From assembly GCA_008933995.1 (NCBI GenBank), contig WARS01001868.1:558001-622000 (forward strand): DNA of 64,000 nt, read 5' to 3'. A program made the position numbers and the translations under genes. Below, in pieces: positions 50,101 through 64,000 of the stretch (within the stretch, counting starts at the first letter, position 1; each line of letters begins with the position of its first letter). Below the pieces are notes generated by a model. It saw nothing but the letters and a program-made list of their open reading frames with translations. It ran no database searches and was not told the origin of the DNA. Source of the DNA: Datnioides undecimradiatus. Its lineage: Eukaryota > Chordata > Actinopteri > Lobotiformes > Datnioididae.

Positions 50101-53100
50101 TTAAACCCTGGTCACACCAGTGAAATTCAGCTCTGCATCTTCCTAAAATATTTGATTCCAGAGGATTATCTGCACTCGCTGGGCTGGTTGCTAATCTTTT
50201 TTTAGTTGGCAAGGTCATTGCTAATGCTAGCCAGCTGGGAATAGGAGCTAGCAATAAGCATCTGGTTCTCAGGACTGTACAATATTTAATTCAATAAAGA
50301 GTTAATGTAGTCAGAAAAAAGAGCCTGATCCATGTCAGTTACCATGCTTGTTAGCATTGTTTGTAATGTTTGCACGGTTTATTAAAAAAAACCCTATTTG
50401 TACCACTGATTACTAATTGTCTTGTCTCATACATACAGCCATATGCTTTATAGTTTACACTTAAGCACAAAAGGATTAAATAAAAGCCGATGATGCTTCA
50501 CAGCTATTGAGCTACAATTGCGTTCTCCAGTGGGAATTTGCCAGTCAACATTCGCCGCGGTCTAACTGAAATACTGGTGAGACAAGTCCATTACTGGGAG
50601 ATCTACAAGGAGCAAAACCATCATTAATGTAATTGAGTCTATGCTTCTCGTGCTACAACATGTCCAAATGGCCAACAGTACACTATGTATTCAAATGATA
50701 TCAGCAAGCCACTGAGAGGATTGGTGAGACTGGACCGGCTGGACCACAGCTTGTCACGCTTGTGCTACTTGCTGTCCAGAGCCAGACTGACTGATGAGGA
50801 GAATAATTCATCTAATGGTATTAGGTTGACACCACTCACTGCTGTCATCACTCGTCTCCCCTGGTACCAGCTGAATCCCAAACTGTTGGCTCTCCCTGTG
50901 TATATATTCACACACTCCAACATCCACACAAACAAGGACACAAAAGTCCAGGAGGATAAACCGTACCAACTACTCCCCCTATGCTGTCCTATACATCCCA
51001 ACTGGTTTCCCTCTTACACTCACTCACCTTCACTTTGACCTACAGTACCCACCTACTGTATCTTGCAGTGTCGGAGCACTTTCATGAATGTTAAGGCCTC
51101 ATAACGTCTCTACCTGTTGTGCCTCAGCAGCACAGCTCTTATCAGCCTTGATTCAGTCAAACTGATTCTGTTTTAAGAGCTGACTTCACATTACTTTTGT
51201 CTGAGCGAGGTGTCATTAACCGTTACCTAAAATGACAGCTGGATTAGGAAATGCCAAGCACATGGCGTCAGAAGTACAACAAAGATGTTTCATCATCAAA
51301 ACCCAGCTGGATCAAATAAACTTGGGTGATACATCTTTAATGGTGCCTAGGCAGGCATCAGGAAGCATTAACTTTTTAAGGAATAATCCACCCTCAGGTA
51401 TTCTTACACTGTTAGTTATCATCAATCTGTGACACTCCTGTGATGAGTGTTTGTAGGGTGCACCCACTTTACCTCAACCACCTAAGACTTCTTTTTCACT
51501 TTGTGATTTCCTGTTCCCCTGAAAGGCTTTCAACAATCCTCAAACAAGAAAAAAGCTTTTACTGAAAGGTGGAAATAAGAGCATATAAATATAGCAGCCT
51601 TGCCAATTAGTACATGCACATGCTTGTCTATCAATACTTTCATGGCCTTTATTCAAAATGAAGTATGTCTTGCATAGGTACTGATTGCAGTCTGGTCTAC
51701 TGTGGCTATTGCTCGTGGAGAAATAGTATATTTCTGGCTTTTTCTTGCATGCATTGTTGATTATTCCACCCTCGCATCCATTTTCAATCATTTTCATCCA
51801 TCATGAGGGTCTTCTCTTGTAGAAAGGCCTTCAACCATTTCAGTTTGGTACTTGTATGTTTCAAAATGAATTTTCTGAATTAAATACCATTCAACAAGCC
51901 TGGGGACAGGGTGTATTTCAAGCATGTATACAATGCATAGGAAGTAGACTAAGAAGGACCCAAGAGCATCTCACTTCTTAATCTAGATCCACCAGCAGGT
52001 CAGTTAAGCTGCTAAGAAAATGTCTTGATGCGATGTCATGTTGTGTAAATTCATTCAGAACTCATAAGACAAACCCTGCGTCAAGCAGCAACGCGAGATG
52101 TGAGGCACATAGTTAACAGCTGGACAATATGGCAAAAGCAGACCCACACATGCTGTTAAGCATGATTTATTACATTCATCAAGGCAACAGTGTGTTGCGA
52201 CAAGCTGTTAAATGTATTTTTGAAAACAATAGCCTTTGACTTCCAGCAGGTACCTGCAACAGACAGTTGTATTTCAATGTATTGAATGAATCATGGGTTT
52301 GGGTTCTTTGCAAGCATCAGTGGTGATGAAAAAATACACCTGTGATATACTTTGAGGTACTTTATGGTAAGAGGAGAGATGACTTAGACAGCCATATTCT
52401 GCATTTAGAGGGAAATAAGATAAAAGCTCTTCAAGCCAGTCAACTTCAGTATCTTTAATGCACTTCTTTACACTAAACTGATTTGGTTCCATTTTCATTC
52501 CTCTTTCAGTTCAGCCTCCTGCTCTTACATTAGGACTAACTGAATATACACCCGTCCTAATCCTGCTTTATTAATTAAGGTATTTTTCCAAATAATTGCC
52601 TTTCTCTGTTATTTTTTGCGCTCTCTGACTCTCCTGCTCACACACATGCATATCCACAACTTCCAGTCTCAGTGAATTCATTTCTTCCATAAATGATAAA
52701 TCAAAAAGATAGATGTCTCCCATTCCTTTCCTTTTTTTTGCACACACACACAAAAATATTCTCTTCCTTTTCAGAGAGTAACATCTTTATGAAATAGAAG
52801 GGGATAAGTCTCATGAGCATATGCTTTTCCTTAACTAATTAAAGCGCTAACCATTAAATTAAGCATCCACTTGGCCACTCATTTGTCATGAAGTGGCAGA
52901 CTGTCACCAAAACCAAGACGCCTCTCCATGTCTCTCCTCCCCTCCTTACCATTTGTTGTTGTCACTAACTGTTCAGCTCTTTTCAGAGAGGGGTGCAATC
53001 GTGCCTGTCTGACACATAGATGCTACTGAATGCTAGCACAGGTGTGCAGTTGGCAACTGCACAGAAACAGCTCTGACAGCTGAAAAACTTAGTGGGATAT

Positions 53101-56100
53101 CTCACTAACCACTTCAATAGGCAAACATTATTCTACTGCATTTTAATAGCAATTGAGCTAGAGAGTGTGCACAGGGCCATTATGTGAGCAACACAAGGGA
53201 AGGTAATTTTATTGAGGATAGTGTGAATTTGGAACAAGTGTGATTCATGGCCTCTGAGGACCAAAAACAAAGCATATTGTCCGCTGTGAATACTAATTAC
53301 ATTGTGGCCCACTTTGGAGGAAAACTTGGGGACAAAATATAAACGTCTAACCAGATGCCTGGAGAGGAATGACAACACATCACTTCACTGTACCAGCCCC
53401 AGAAGCCAATTTTCAAGAATCCACCTGTCTGTGAATTTGCTGCTTGGGGTTCGAAAACCGTCTGGATGCATAGCTTGGTATCATGCTCATTCACAGCTGT
53501 CAGACCTCCTCTGCACCCTGCGTCCATCTTCAGCAGGAGTATTCTGTATCAGCTTTGATGAGAGCAAAACCCTGCAGCAGTCGGGGGGGATCATTATGGG
53601 AGCCACGTCTCCTGCAGTACCTGGTAGCTACAGCCCTCGCCGTGGTGCAACTGCTGACAGGATGGAATTAAACCCAGTTTGAGCTTTGAGAGTGAAGGCC
53701 GTGACCATGAGAAAATTTTACGGCGAGCTCTCAGACATCACAGCGGCCCATCATGAGGTCCGTCCTCAGCAAAGAGTCCTGCATAGCATCAGCTATCAAA
53801 GGAGTATGAATGTTGCAAGAATTGAGGTGGAATTGCAGAACAGCTGGTGTAAAAATGTGCTCAATAATTGAGAATATGTATTGCTTTTTTTGTGTGTCTG
53901 GCCGGTTTAACAGTACTTGTGAGGACTGTTGTGACAGCCTGTCTTACGGGGACATTTTAGGGTGCAAAGTTATTTTTTGTCACTACATTTCTTACATGGC
54001 ACACGCATTTTGGAACTCCTTGCTTCCTGACAGTCATCCAGCACAAAACCACCTTTAAAAACGCACTTGAAATTTTACCTCAAAGTTTTTAGAAGTACTG
54101 TGGGTTCCAACCCGATTTCAAGTCCTTAGGTCAAGCTAACCATCTCTTGGCTGTAGTTTAATACTAAATGGACAGACATAGGAAGGGTTTTTGGTATTAA
54201 ACTTCTCATCACACAGTTGGCAAGAAAGCCATGAGTGAATTTTCCAACATGTTGAACAATTACTTAAAAACAACATCCTTACAAAAATCGATGCGTGTGA
54301 GCAACACACAGCCAAAAAGTACTAGTTTTAGACTGTGAACAAAATCTGCATCTTGGTTAAATTATGCATGAGCAAAAATCTCTTTCTTTGTTTCAACATT
54401 GTCTGTATGTGGACATAAAAGTACTGAAACGTGCATGCGTGCACGTCCATGTCTGTAGGGTAAATGGCTTGTGTGCAATCTGTCTCACTCAGTAAACAAA
54501 TGTGGAAAAAAAGAGGAAAGGGTCATAGGTGATTCATTCACTACTGCACTCCGAGTACACAGAAATAATAATAGCAGAACAAGTCTGTTCGGCAATTTAT
54601 GCATGACCCTAGAAATAGGCATGCCATTCAGCCATCTGTCTTTATTGAGTCATTTCATGTCTTCCATATACCCACTTCTGTCTTTCCTCCTCTTTCTCTA
54701 ATTCACCATTAGATGTCCACAGCGCCTGATGCAATGCGCTGGCATCCACACATTAATGCTAAAGTCAATGGGAAGGCAAAGGGGGGGGGGTGATTTGCTC
54801 AGGACTGTGGACTATTAGTTGCACGGCAGTCAGATACCCTGGGGTTACATAGGAAGGAAATTGGATCTGGAGGGAATGAGAGTAGACCGTGTGATGTCAT
54901 ATATTACAATACATCGGTGGAGAAAGGTGGAGTATCACTCATTACGGGGCGCAATGAACATGGCTGAGCTGCTGTGCGATATGACTGGCTGCAGGAGTCA
55001 TAAAAACTCCAACAGGGTCTGATATGTAGGTGGCAGTAACTAACTGAGCAGCGTACTGTGTGGGCGTGATTCATTGCCAGAACTATGAATCTGCATTGAA
55101 GATGAGCTTGTAAAAAGGCAGCACAGTCTTCATATTGTTGTCAGCATCTGTATTATTCTAGGATTTGTCTGTGTGACCTCTTATGGTTTAGGTTATTTAT
55201 CATCTTGTGTATCCCTGCGAGAGCGGCAGCAGAAGGCAAACAAAATGTCGAAGGGTGATAACGACTGTGTGGTCTCCATTTTTGCTGGAAATAAAAAGAC
55301 AAATCAGTGTATTTGCTTTGACACAAAAATAGCTTTTGTATTGTGGCCCACATGGTTCTCTCAGTCAATGCATTATTAATGATGTTGTGCTGCGATAACA
55401 CTGCAAGCGTCCAGTATGGGATGGGCTGTGACACAAAAAGAAAAATACTGTATCTGGCACCAAGATGCCCGGACAACAATATGATAATACTGATATCATT
55501 GTGTTAATTATTTAATATCTTGAGCCACCTTGTATTCATTTATTGTGATTCAAAATGTTTTTAGGTTTCTGTAGGGAAAAAACGTGTATCTTACAAAAGA
55601 AAATGGGAGCAAACCGACTACAAAAGATTGCAGTTTTGGTTCAGTAGCAACAGTTGAAGTTTGCAGTATTATCATTCTGACACACTCCTTAGTACCAGGA
55701 TGCAAATTGGACCTGTACAGCTCAGTGCCAATATCCTTGTAATTTCAATTGGGCTCATTTAGGCATAAACTGGCCTCGGAGAGAGAATGAGGCTGGGGAA
55801 CACGGAATTAGCTGGAAGCCAAGTCACAAAGCATTCAGCACCTGATTCTCAGCTAGGACAGATGGCAGAATTGCAGCACGATGGCACAAACATGCACGAA
55901 GACAGAGAGGAAGAGGGAGAGGCAGAACACCACACACACACACACAGAGCCATGTCTCAGTGTTCCCTTAGGCGTGTGGCCAACAAACTCAATGTTTCAT
56001 AAGGATTAAAGTCTCTGTATGAAACCTGTGACTGAACATGAGACATTGGATCATGAGATACTGCCAAAACAGCTGTCGGGGGGCTAGTCACGGCACCGGC

Positions 56101-57779
56101 AGTGAGTCACAGTTCCTGTCCACAGGCCATTTATTTTGTCATGATATGATGATGTGAAAGAGATTTTCAATTCAGTGACCATCACGCTTAGCCCACCATG
56201 TTCCAAATCCTCCTCCACGTAAACGTCACAGACCTCTGAGTTGTTGGGACTTCCTGTGCTGATGGCGTCCATGCATCTGACGCCCCAGTGCTTGTTACTG
56301 TAGTTTGATGATCCTGATAGCTTTCACATCACGGCCAGAATTGTGCACCGGTATTAACTGTACCCAGCTTAAGCTCCCTGGTTTCACAGGGGCAGTGTTA
56401 ATCCATCAAAACTCGGATCTGTTTCCCCCCACTCTTCTGTGATCCAAGATGATGAGCAGAGCTAATAAAAGCATGGGCAGACAGAAGCTGGTGATAACAC
56501 ATTATCCTCGCCATCTAATCCCCCCTCTAATTAGAGATGCTGACTTAGACCAAGAAGAAAAACAACAAAACACAGAAAAATGAAAAGTGCCAGACACCCA
56601 CTAGGTTTTTGTATTGTATGAACCAGTCAGTTAAAGGATCATATTGGCAGATTTGTATGTTTAAAACCATTAAGTACACATCACAAGCTGATCACTGCTG
56701 TCGTTCTCCAAAGCACACCACAAGTTTTTTTAATTGATTGTATTCCCCTCCAGACGGCCATTTGTTTACAGACATTGGTTTCATTTCAGGACTTCATGAA
56801 AATCCAGTAATTACCAGGGAAAATTAAAAATGGCTTGTAATAGGTAATCCATCACAGTGAGTCTAGATTTTAAGGTAAGAGGTAGTGCATGTTATCAGTT
56901 GGGGCTGCTTTGAAAAGTCTGTTCAATGGGGTATTGAACACTGACATCAAACACTTCAGGCTGCAAAACAGTAAAATTTTAAAGCTGCACTTATTAATAT
57001 TTTTTCATTTGCTCAATAGCAAACCCACAGAGAAATATCATCCAACCCTACGACTCTACAAAGGCTTTTAATCCCTTTTACTTGCTGTTTTGGTTTTGCA
57101 GCTCCTGAACTATGTTTTAAGCCATTAAGAAACAGCTCTTTAAAAGCATTGTACGCTATCTCCCAAGGACTAATGGACAAAGTAGGCTGGAAAATACTGA
57201 TGTTCTACTCAAGAGATGGTGGAGAGCAAAAAGTTAAAGCTAAAAAGAAAAAAATAATATTGATGATAAAACATGACTTCAAATAACTGCTAACACTGCT
57301 CAATGTCTGGTGGACACTTTTAATAATTACCCATTAAAAGCATTTCAGTAAGAAATGTTCTGAAACTTCATCAGCCCCTGCAGAATATGTTTACGTGCAG
57401 ATGTGGGGCAGTGCCGAACAGATATCTTAAACCTGGAAAAACTCCACAGTTTCCAGGGCCTTGGCACCAGCTGCTGCATGACTATTCCCCATAAGCACCT
57501 TGGCCACAAGGGGAATATACTACCTGAGTGAACACAACAAATCTGACAATCTGGGATGGCTATTTTAAGAAGGACCAAGAAAAAAACCCCCAAAACAAAC
57601 CATGAACCACAAATCATTTGTGGGTGAGTGGGAATAAATGAATCCCAACTGGATTAAACTGGACTGTGTGTGCAGTGACAAGCTAATGAGAACAAAGTCA
57701 TTGTACACATACCCACACAAAGCATGCACTTTTGGTGGAGTAAAGTAAAAGATTAAAGTACTGGTTAGAATTTGGTATC
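44111..57779. other. intergenic, about 13.7 kb without a supported gene
   Basis: No exon with coherent frame plus splice signals, no tRNA-like or rRNA sequence, and no long transposon frame. Open frames up to 126 codons (53302-53682) are scattered and dissimilar to known families. 53290-53830 is motif-dense and may be a conserved regulatory element. A G-run lies at 54781-54790. Confidence 0.55.
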
Positions 57780-58560
57780 CGAGAGAATCAGTGATTGTTG
57801 CTGCAATGCGCAGGAACCGGGAACACACACTGGGACTGCAGTTCCCAGGGTCCTGTGGGGTTTGAAGTCGGCAGGAAGTGCAACAGCTTGAGTTAAGTCA
57901 AAGGTGTGCGGCGCATGGGCTCGGGATGTTTCCAGTAAATGAATTCTGGGAATCATGACATTAAGTGCTGATCTCACTGGGGGAAGTGAGGACATGATGG
58001 ACGGTTCATCAGAGCGGCCCGGATCCGACCCTTTTAAACTTTTTGCATGTGTAGGAGATGTGCAGGAGCTTCACCTGTTCCTTGGGGAGGAGCGCGGTTT
58101 CAATCACCGGCGCTCAGGCTGACCTCCCGGGCTTCAGTGGAGCTCCTCGTCGTTACGGCCGGATGGGACAGAAATGATATTTCCCCGAGGAAGCGGTGCG
58201 CAGGTGACGGAGTCAGGAGGTAAGACTGTGATCGCATGAGCAATGATTGCAGCTGCCTCAAAGAGGAGGAAGCAGAGCGTCGACAGAGCAGAAAGCAGAG
58301 CATTTTAAATAAACCGCCAAATTAGGAGGCAGCGTATAAAAGATGATGACGTGTGACGCTTGGCACGTTTTTATATGGCAGTGCAGCTCGCGATGACTGA
58401 CTGAACTAGCACGCAAGCATCGCTCCATTTATTATTTTACTCATTGCTCATCAGCTTAGGTCATGCATCACGTTACTCGTTACTTTCCTTGCGTTAATCA
58501 CCACAGCTCTGTCGAAGGTGCCTGTAAACAACAACAAACCGTCCACGCTGACACACTGCC
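57780..58560. promoter_or_regulatory. CpG-rich promoter-like segment, possible start of an unidentified transcript
   Basis: CpG density rises sharply against the flanks. Motifs seen: ACTGCAGTTCCCAGG (57835-57849) and, inverted, AATTCTGGGAAT (57942-57953), both close to the ZNF143/STAF site; GCGCATGGGC (57911-57920), one mismatch from an NRF1 site; a TATAAAAG at 58335 followed by TGACGTG (58347-58353). A donor-like GAG|GTAAGA lies at 58219/58220. Orientation and gene are unknown; no coding start is recognisable. Confidence 0.4.
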
Positions 58561-61500
58561 TCCGTGACTGCACTCAGCTATCCAGAAGTCATGACCTGAG
58601 CTGTGCTGTTCATCAACGCTGCAGCTCATCAGCAGAACAAGGTGATCCCTTAATGCACCTTTTCTTGCGGCACGTTTTCAAGTAATGTAAGAAGAAACCA
58701 TATGTGAGCACAGTAGGTTTGGATATGCCAAAATCACGTTTCTCCTCTTTTGGCTTAGCATCCCCTTAGCATTGTGTTTTCAGCTTGTTCTGCTTGTTCC
58801 TCATCATGGCCAAAGATTCTATCAATGGAGCTTTTAAAGATGAAAAATCAAACAAATATAGACATAAAGAATGACTATATCCTTTATTGGCTGTATTCTC
58901 TGTTTGAGTAAATGCTGGACCTTTGGCATGTCACAATTTACATCCTATGCCACTGTTTAACTTTGAGTTTTTAATAACTGTAAACTCGAACCACACAATC
59001 ACAACCACGAAAGGACGTCGCAGAAAGCCACCTTTTTTCCAGAATCCCCCCATTATTGGCTTCTTGTCTAGCCATAGATATATGTGTCAGTATATTACTG
59101 ACTTTAATGTTTTGAATCTCTCTTGAGCTTCCCTCAACTCCTCACCAGGGAGCGATTTAGTCAGTGTTCCAGCTCATGACAGCATATTCACACAAATATT
59201 CAGAAGACAGAACATTAACCGTCGTGTCCACAGTGATGAAATATCTCAGTTTCTCAGCAAGTTGAGTGTAAAAGTGTCTTAAAGAGAGTACAGAGGTTGC
59301 CTGAAATATAGCTTGGACTGTTGTACTACATGTGGTATATTATAGAAATTTAGGGTAAAGATTAACAGAAGAAAGTAATAAGAAATAAAATTGAAGAAAG
59401 TTGACAAAAGTCACCTTTATTATGATTTTATAGACCTGGTAATGAGGAGCAGGCTGGTTGTGTTCATCTTCTTCCTGTTCCTCTCCTGATTTCATCAGTC
59501 TGTGTGTTGACTTTGGCATGAGAGTGGCATCGTCTGTGTATTTGTGTGTGTGTGTGTGTGCATATCTGTCACTTTTTGAGTAAGAGGAGGGAGAGATAGA
59601 AAGATGTTCCTATCTACTCCTGTCACTCACCTCTCCTCCCTATTATCTTTGCACAGTCACTCCCTCCTCCTCCACTTTCCCTGGCTCTCTTGTTTTGTAT
59701 TTCAGTGAACATTTATTGCCCGACTGAATTTAAACTCCCCTCTCTCCTATTGCACTGCATATTCTCCGCTTCCTTCGGACTCTTTGTTTACTTTCCCTAT
59801 CTGTATTTTTTTTTTTTACACCAACCACCAGTCTTCTCTCATTCCTTTTTTATATTCCATCACTCACTGTGATTGTCTGCTGCTTCTCATCCTTTCTCTG
59901 CGTGTGGTTGGACAATGTTGTTGTCCTTTCCCCTCAGCTTATATAGGCGAGCAAGCTGACGAAGGATTTTTTTTAATGTCTTGGGGCACCAAGATGTTAA
60001 TGTTGCTTTAATAAGTCTTTACAATGCAAGGTCAGAGTAAAAGAGATGGAAGAGAATGAGGCATTGTGGAAAAAACCAAAGTTAAATCTGTTTTGTTTTT
60101 TTTTTGAGACCAATTAGGGCATATTTTATTCATTTAAAAACAGCTGAATTATACTAAATTACAGTTTCTTACATTTCTAAAAGAAGCTACACTGTGAGTT
60201 TCAGAAGTTTACTCTAACCCAAGCTGCTAATGTTGTGAAGATACTTCGCCAGGCCGAGACAACAGACCGGGCATAGTGGAGGCTTTCTGAGGTGTTACTT
60301 TAGCATCACTCTGCCTCTGAGCATGTGTCCTCTCTCTCCATGGGACAAACTGAAGCACATTTACTTGGACAAATCCTCTTCAAACCCCTGGCTGACACCC
60401 TGTGTCAAAGAGTTATAAAAGTTTTAGAGAGCCATGAAAGGAGCAATCTCTAATTGGCTCGGCATGCTTAGTGGTGAAAGCACTCCCAGTGACTTTTATA
60501 ACTTATGGGCACTAATAGGAAACACAGATCAGAGATGTCAAAAGGTAAAAGCATGGCAGGAGAGGAGCTGCTCTCAAGGCTGTATCCAGTAAACCAAAAT
60601 TGGTATTTTTGTATCATCACTGTTTACTTTTCACATATCCTAGCTGTCACCCCACCCACCCCCCAGCTCACCATTTGTTTATTGTTTCTGGCCACTGGTG
60701 GAGTCGCTGAGAAAGCCAGACAGGCCTGGAGGGTGGTGATGTCAGGCCCATCATCCTCTACTGATACACAGCACCGCAATTGCACCTGTATAGCAGTTCA
60801 ATAATACACACCCACTGGACAGAAAAGATGGAGCGTCCATGTTCATATACACAGAGTATCTTCTATATATCGTGCTTTATGCTTTATGTCTCTCTCAGGC
60901 AGCATTTTGTTTGAACTCTCTGCCAGTGTCATATCACATACTGATATTAGCCAACTGAGAGCTGCATTAGCAGACAATATGGCTTAATGAAGGGAGCGTA
61001 TCCTCCTGCGGGGGAATGAAGCTTCCCTTTTACAGAGGGAAATCTTAAGTTACCCGGAGGCTAAGAGGAGCCTGTCCACTCTCACTCCAGGCAAGTCCTC
61101 ATTTCCTTTCCTCCCTTCACCAAACGCCCCATTGTCTGGCTTAAGGAAAAGGTTGATGTCTCCATTCACCTCTTTTCTCTTATGGTCAGTCTCTGTGTGT
61201 CTGTTTGAGCTCGTGATAGTAAAAGTGTTGTAAACAAGGGGCTAATGGGAGGCATGCTGCACATTTGTCGAGAAAGAACTGATGTTTGTGTGTTTTAAGA
61301 TGCGTATCAGCAGCATTTGTCTGCATACCTGTGCACTCAAGATGTAAAGATTTTGGACGGTTCTGTGTTTTTCAGCAGAACACATTATGAAGGATCAGGC
61401 GTGGAAGAGGCACAGGTGTACTTTTGTTGCACTTGTTTACTTTCTCTTGCATTGTGAGATGAACGAAGCACAGACCGGTATATTCAGCTCCAACCAGCTG

Positions 61501-64000
61501 TTTATCCTGGTAACAAATAAACCACAGCCTGCTTTATGGTAATAAGCTCCAGAAAATACAGAGACAGGATACAGTAGATTGTTTTTGTTTTGTTTGTATG
61601 TAAAATCAATATCAGAGTACGTGTTCCTGGTATTAGGATGATATCAAGTCTTGTAGAGCCCAACTTCAAGGTACACAAGATCAGGAAAGTAGTTAAAAAG
61701 AAAGAGCTAAGCAAGTTACATCAGATATTTCATATAACTCATATTTGCTGTTAGCATTGTGAGCTGTGCAGAGTACAGAAAATACATTTTTACCCACAGT
61801 AAGAAACCTATTGATGTATTTTACCAGACCCATATTACACACGAAAGACCAGTTGCTCTGTGTAAAATGCAGAGCCTGTAATACATTATAAACAAAAAGA
61901 TCTGGATCTGTCCTACTCTCACTCTGAGCCGGCGTTGTGTTGCGTTAGCCAAACTCACAACATGCTAATATACTGTTGGACAACTGGCACAAGACACTTT
62001 GACAGGTATGCATTTATCACAACGTCAACTTGCGATCCAAGACCAAGTCTCATAGCTATCAAGAGTATGTAGGATGTGTATGTAGGATTATCTGTTTTAA
62101 TAACTTAGCCGGAGTTCTGAAACATTAGCTTGCTAGCTGGTGGTTGTTTTCTGTGTAATTAGGGAACCATTCTTTGAAAACGTACTTTGAATTTGTAGTT
62201 GTTAATCCGCCACTGTAGCTGCTGCAGTGGTTCCTAAAGCGTCTGTTCAGTATTATATACTCACTTTGAAATATTTCTTGAGCCACGTGACCCCTGACCA
62301 GCACAAACACAGCCTGTATAAAGAGGAACAATCCAGTGTTAAACACTGTAAGGCTGCATTTGAAATGTTAAGAATCCATCACTAAATTCATTGCAAACCA
62401 CTTTGCCGTCATGCAATAATATTTAGAAGAATGAGATTTAATGTTGTAGTTGAACTGAACTCTATCTTTTTATACGTTGCACATTGGCTTGGGTTTCATG
62501 GAGGATCTTTGTCACTATTGGTGGAATTTACATTTCCTTTTTTTAAATTTATAAATATTTTAGGAATTATGCATGACTGATATTTTATGAATGAACGTTT
62601 TTTTACTCCCTGGCAGTACAAACTGTGTTCCCACATTTGAGAAACACTAGAGCTGCTGAATAATACCATGCTAGAGTGAAAAGCTTAACAGGCGTAGCAA
62701 CAGTAGCCAAGGGTCAATTACATGCAATGGGTCTCACTTTAGCATCGGTATTTACTGTTACTATAATGAATTATTCACAGACTGAAATGAGATCTTAGAA
62801 GAAAAGAAAAGCCATCTTGGTTTGCTCGGCCTGCAGAGTTTGAGGGGAAAGACACTTTTTGTCTCATCAAAAAAAAGGGAGCAACACTCTCACTGTCTAA
62901 AGATTCGTAAAGGCTGCTAATGATGCCCCAATGTGATGCAAATTACTCATTCATAGCTGTGACTGGCTTTGCCTAGAATAGATGGGGGGGAACTCAGACC
63001 TAATGATGTTTGGATGGAATCTCTGTTCTGCATTAGGACTCAAATTCATTTGCAAACACAATATCTTTTTTACGCCATTGCAACTAAATCAAACACAGAA
63101 AGGAATCCCGTTGAAGCCTGCAGATGCTTGTTCAAGTTACATTAGAAATTCTGTTTCAAAATGAGCAGTCTACAGTGCCCAGCGTGCTCATCATCACACT
63201 GACAATTTACCTCCCCTGCCTTTCTGAAGGAGCTGGAGCAGCTGAGCGTATGGTGTCACATTCATTCAGAGAAGTGTTGATGCAGTTTAATATTACATGC
63301 TTTGGGCAGCAAGTTAGGCTTGGGCCGTGTACGCACATCAAAACTGTGCTATCAAAATCAATTCTGCACAGCCTTGTTCTCATACACATCAAATAAACAA
63401 TTGCAAACAAAAAAGAGAATAGTGAGATGTTTTTTTTGGCAAGATGAAGCAGGATCCGTTTACTCTCTGTCCAGTTTGGAGCAATAGATATTAAAAAACA
63501 TCTATCTGTTCTGTGCCAGCTGCACATCAGCACACTTCTTACATGATGTGGATCTGTCAACACAAATCTGGCTCAGGCAGGCACTCTATGCGCAGACAGA
63601 GCTGATATATGAAGATGTCAGTGAGAGACCCGCGACTTCCTCCTGTAAAATGAAAGAAATGCCTTGTCAAAAGGCAGCTCTGCGGGGTTATGTTGATTCA
63701 CTCTGCTCACTGTGCAGCCTCCTGAAATAATAGAAGCACTGACTTTATAGAGTAATCGCAACAGTTTGACGCCTCAAGCAAGATGAGAGAATATCTGCTG
63801 GCATGCTGTATTAATGCTGTACAAAGATCCCTGTTAGTTTGTTTTGTTTTGTTTGTTTGTGATGTATACAAAAGTTTAGTAACCCCTGCTTGTCTAAGAA
63901 GGGATAACTAAGAAAGCACAGTGCAGGCAATTGATTCATTTTATCACAGTCTCTAAACTATAATTGTGTGTAGTAGGCAGCATGAAAAGCATAACAGTGT
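58561..64000. other. flank without a supported gene
   Basis: If the 58-kb segment is a plus-strand promoter this may be its first intron. A TG array lies at 59542-59561. No coding exon recognised to the window end. Confidence 0.5.
59542..59561. repeat. (TG)n short microsatellite
   Basis: About ten TG units. Confidence 0.9.

Noticed and set aside
50685..51038. 117-codon open frame overlapping an antisense frame
   Set aside because: Composition is that of random sequence; no splice or start context.
53302..53682. 126-codon open frame as a gene
   Set aside because: No recognisable domain, no promoter or splice context; length is within chance for this composition.
60505..60804. 99-codon open frame
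   Set aside because: No homology-like features and the frame crosses low-complexity CCCACCCACC sequence.

Overview
The window is vertebrate, most likely percomorph teleost, genomic DNA. It shows compact 82-120 nt introns between many 54-bp exons, abundant CA/TG microsatellites, and decayed dispersed repeats of types I recognise from spiny-rayed fish genomes (around 12.7, 41.5 and 44.0 kb). About 58% of it is occupied by one plus-strand gene, a fibrillar procollagen that I identify as collagen type V alpha 1 (col5a1). The remaining 24 kb is 3' flank without a recognisable protein-coding exon.

Layout. 158-37160 holds 62 consecutive coding exon positions (63 exons counting one alternative pair), offset by four from the human COL5A1 numbering. 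The signal peptide and most of the N-terminal TSPN/laminin-G-like domain therefore lie upstream of the window. Exon 1 ends the TSPN domain. Exons 2-5 (1088-3222) encode the acidic, tyrosine-rich variable region, here enlarged by Gly/Ser/Thr-rich segments. Exons 6-8 encode the short COL2 helix, exon 9 and the start of exon 10 the NC2 hinge, and exons 10-58 the major triple helix. Summing the exons gives exactly 1014 helix residues (338 Gly-X-Y triplets) with no break, which indicates that no helix exon is missing. Exons 58-62 encode the C-propeptide, with a furin-type RSRR site, a coiled-coil-like stretch, a DPNQGC calcium-site motif, eight cysteines and two N-glycosylation sequons. The stop codon is at 37158-37160, followed by a 3' UTR that probably runs to a poly(A) signal at 39772.

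Points of interest. (1) Exon 4 carries a natural Gly-Ser-linker-like repetitive tract of about 114 residues, and exon 3 a smaller related segment. (2) Two adjacent 69-bp exons (33749-33817 and 33883-33951) encode alternative 23-residue versions of one C-propeptide segment and are separated by only 65 nt; this is the fish counterpart of human mutually exclusive exons 64A/64B. (3) The acceptor of exon 59 is also a consensus 5' splice site (pyrimidine tract-CAG|GTGAGT), while the upstream donor is weak (GTTTGT). (4) The 3' UTR contains an assembly artefact: a 271-N gap, non-genomic-looking sequence, an exact 19-nt Nextera mosaic end, and a 38-bp duplicated flank. (5) A CpG-rich promoter-like segment at 57.8-58.5 kb may mark the start of an unidentified neighbouring transcript.

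The exon map was read directly from splice signals and reading frame. Comparisons with human COL5A1 are from knowledge of the family, not from an alignment run here. No prokaryotic, viral or CRISPR system is present.
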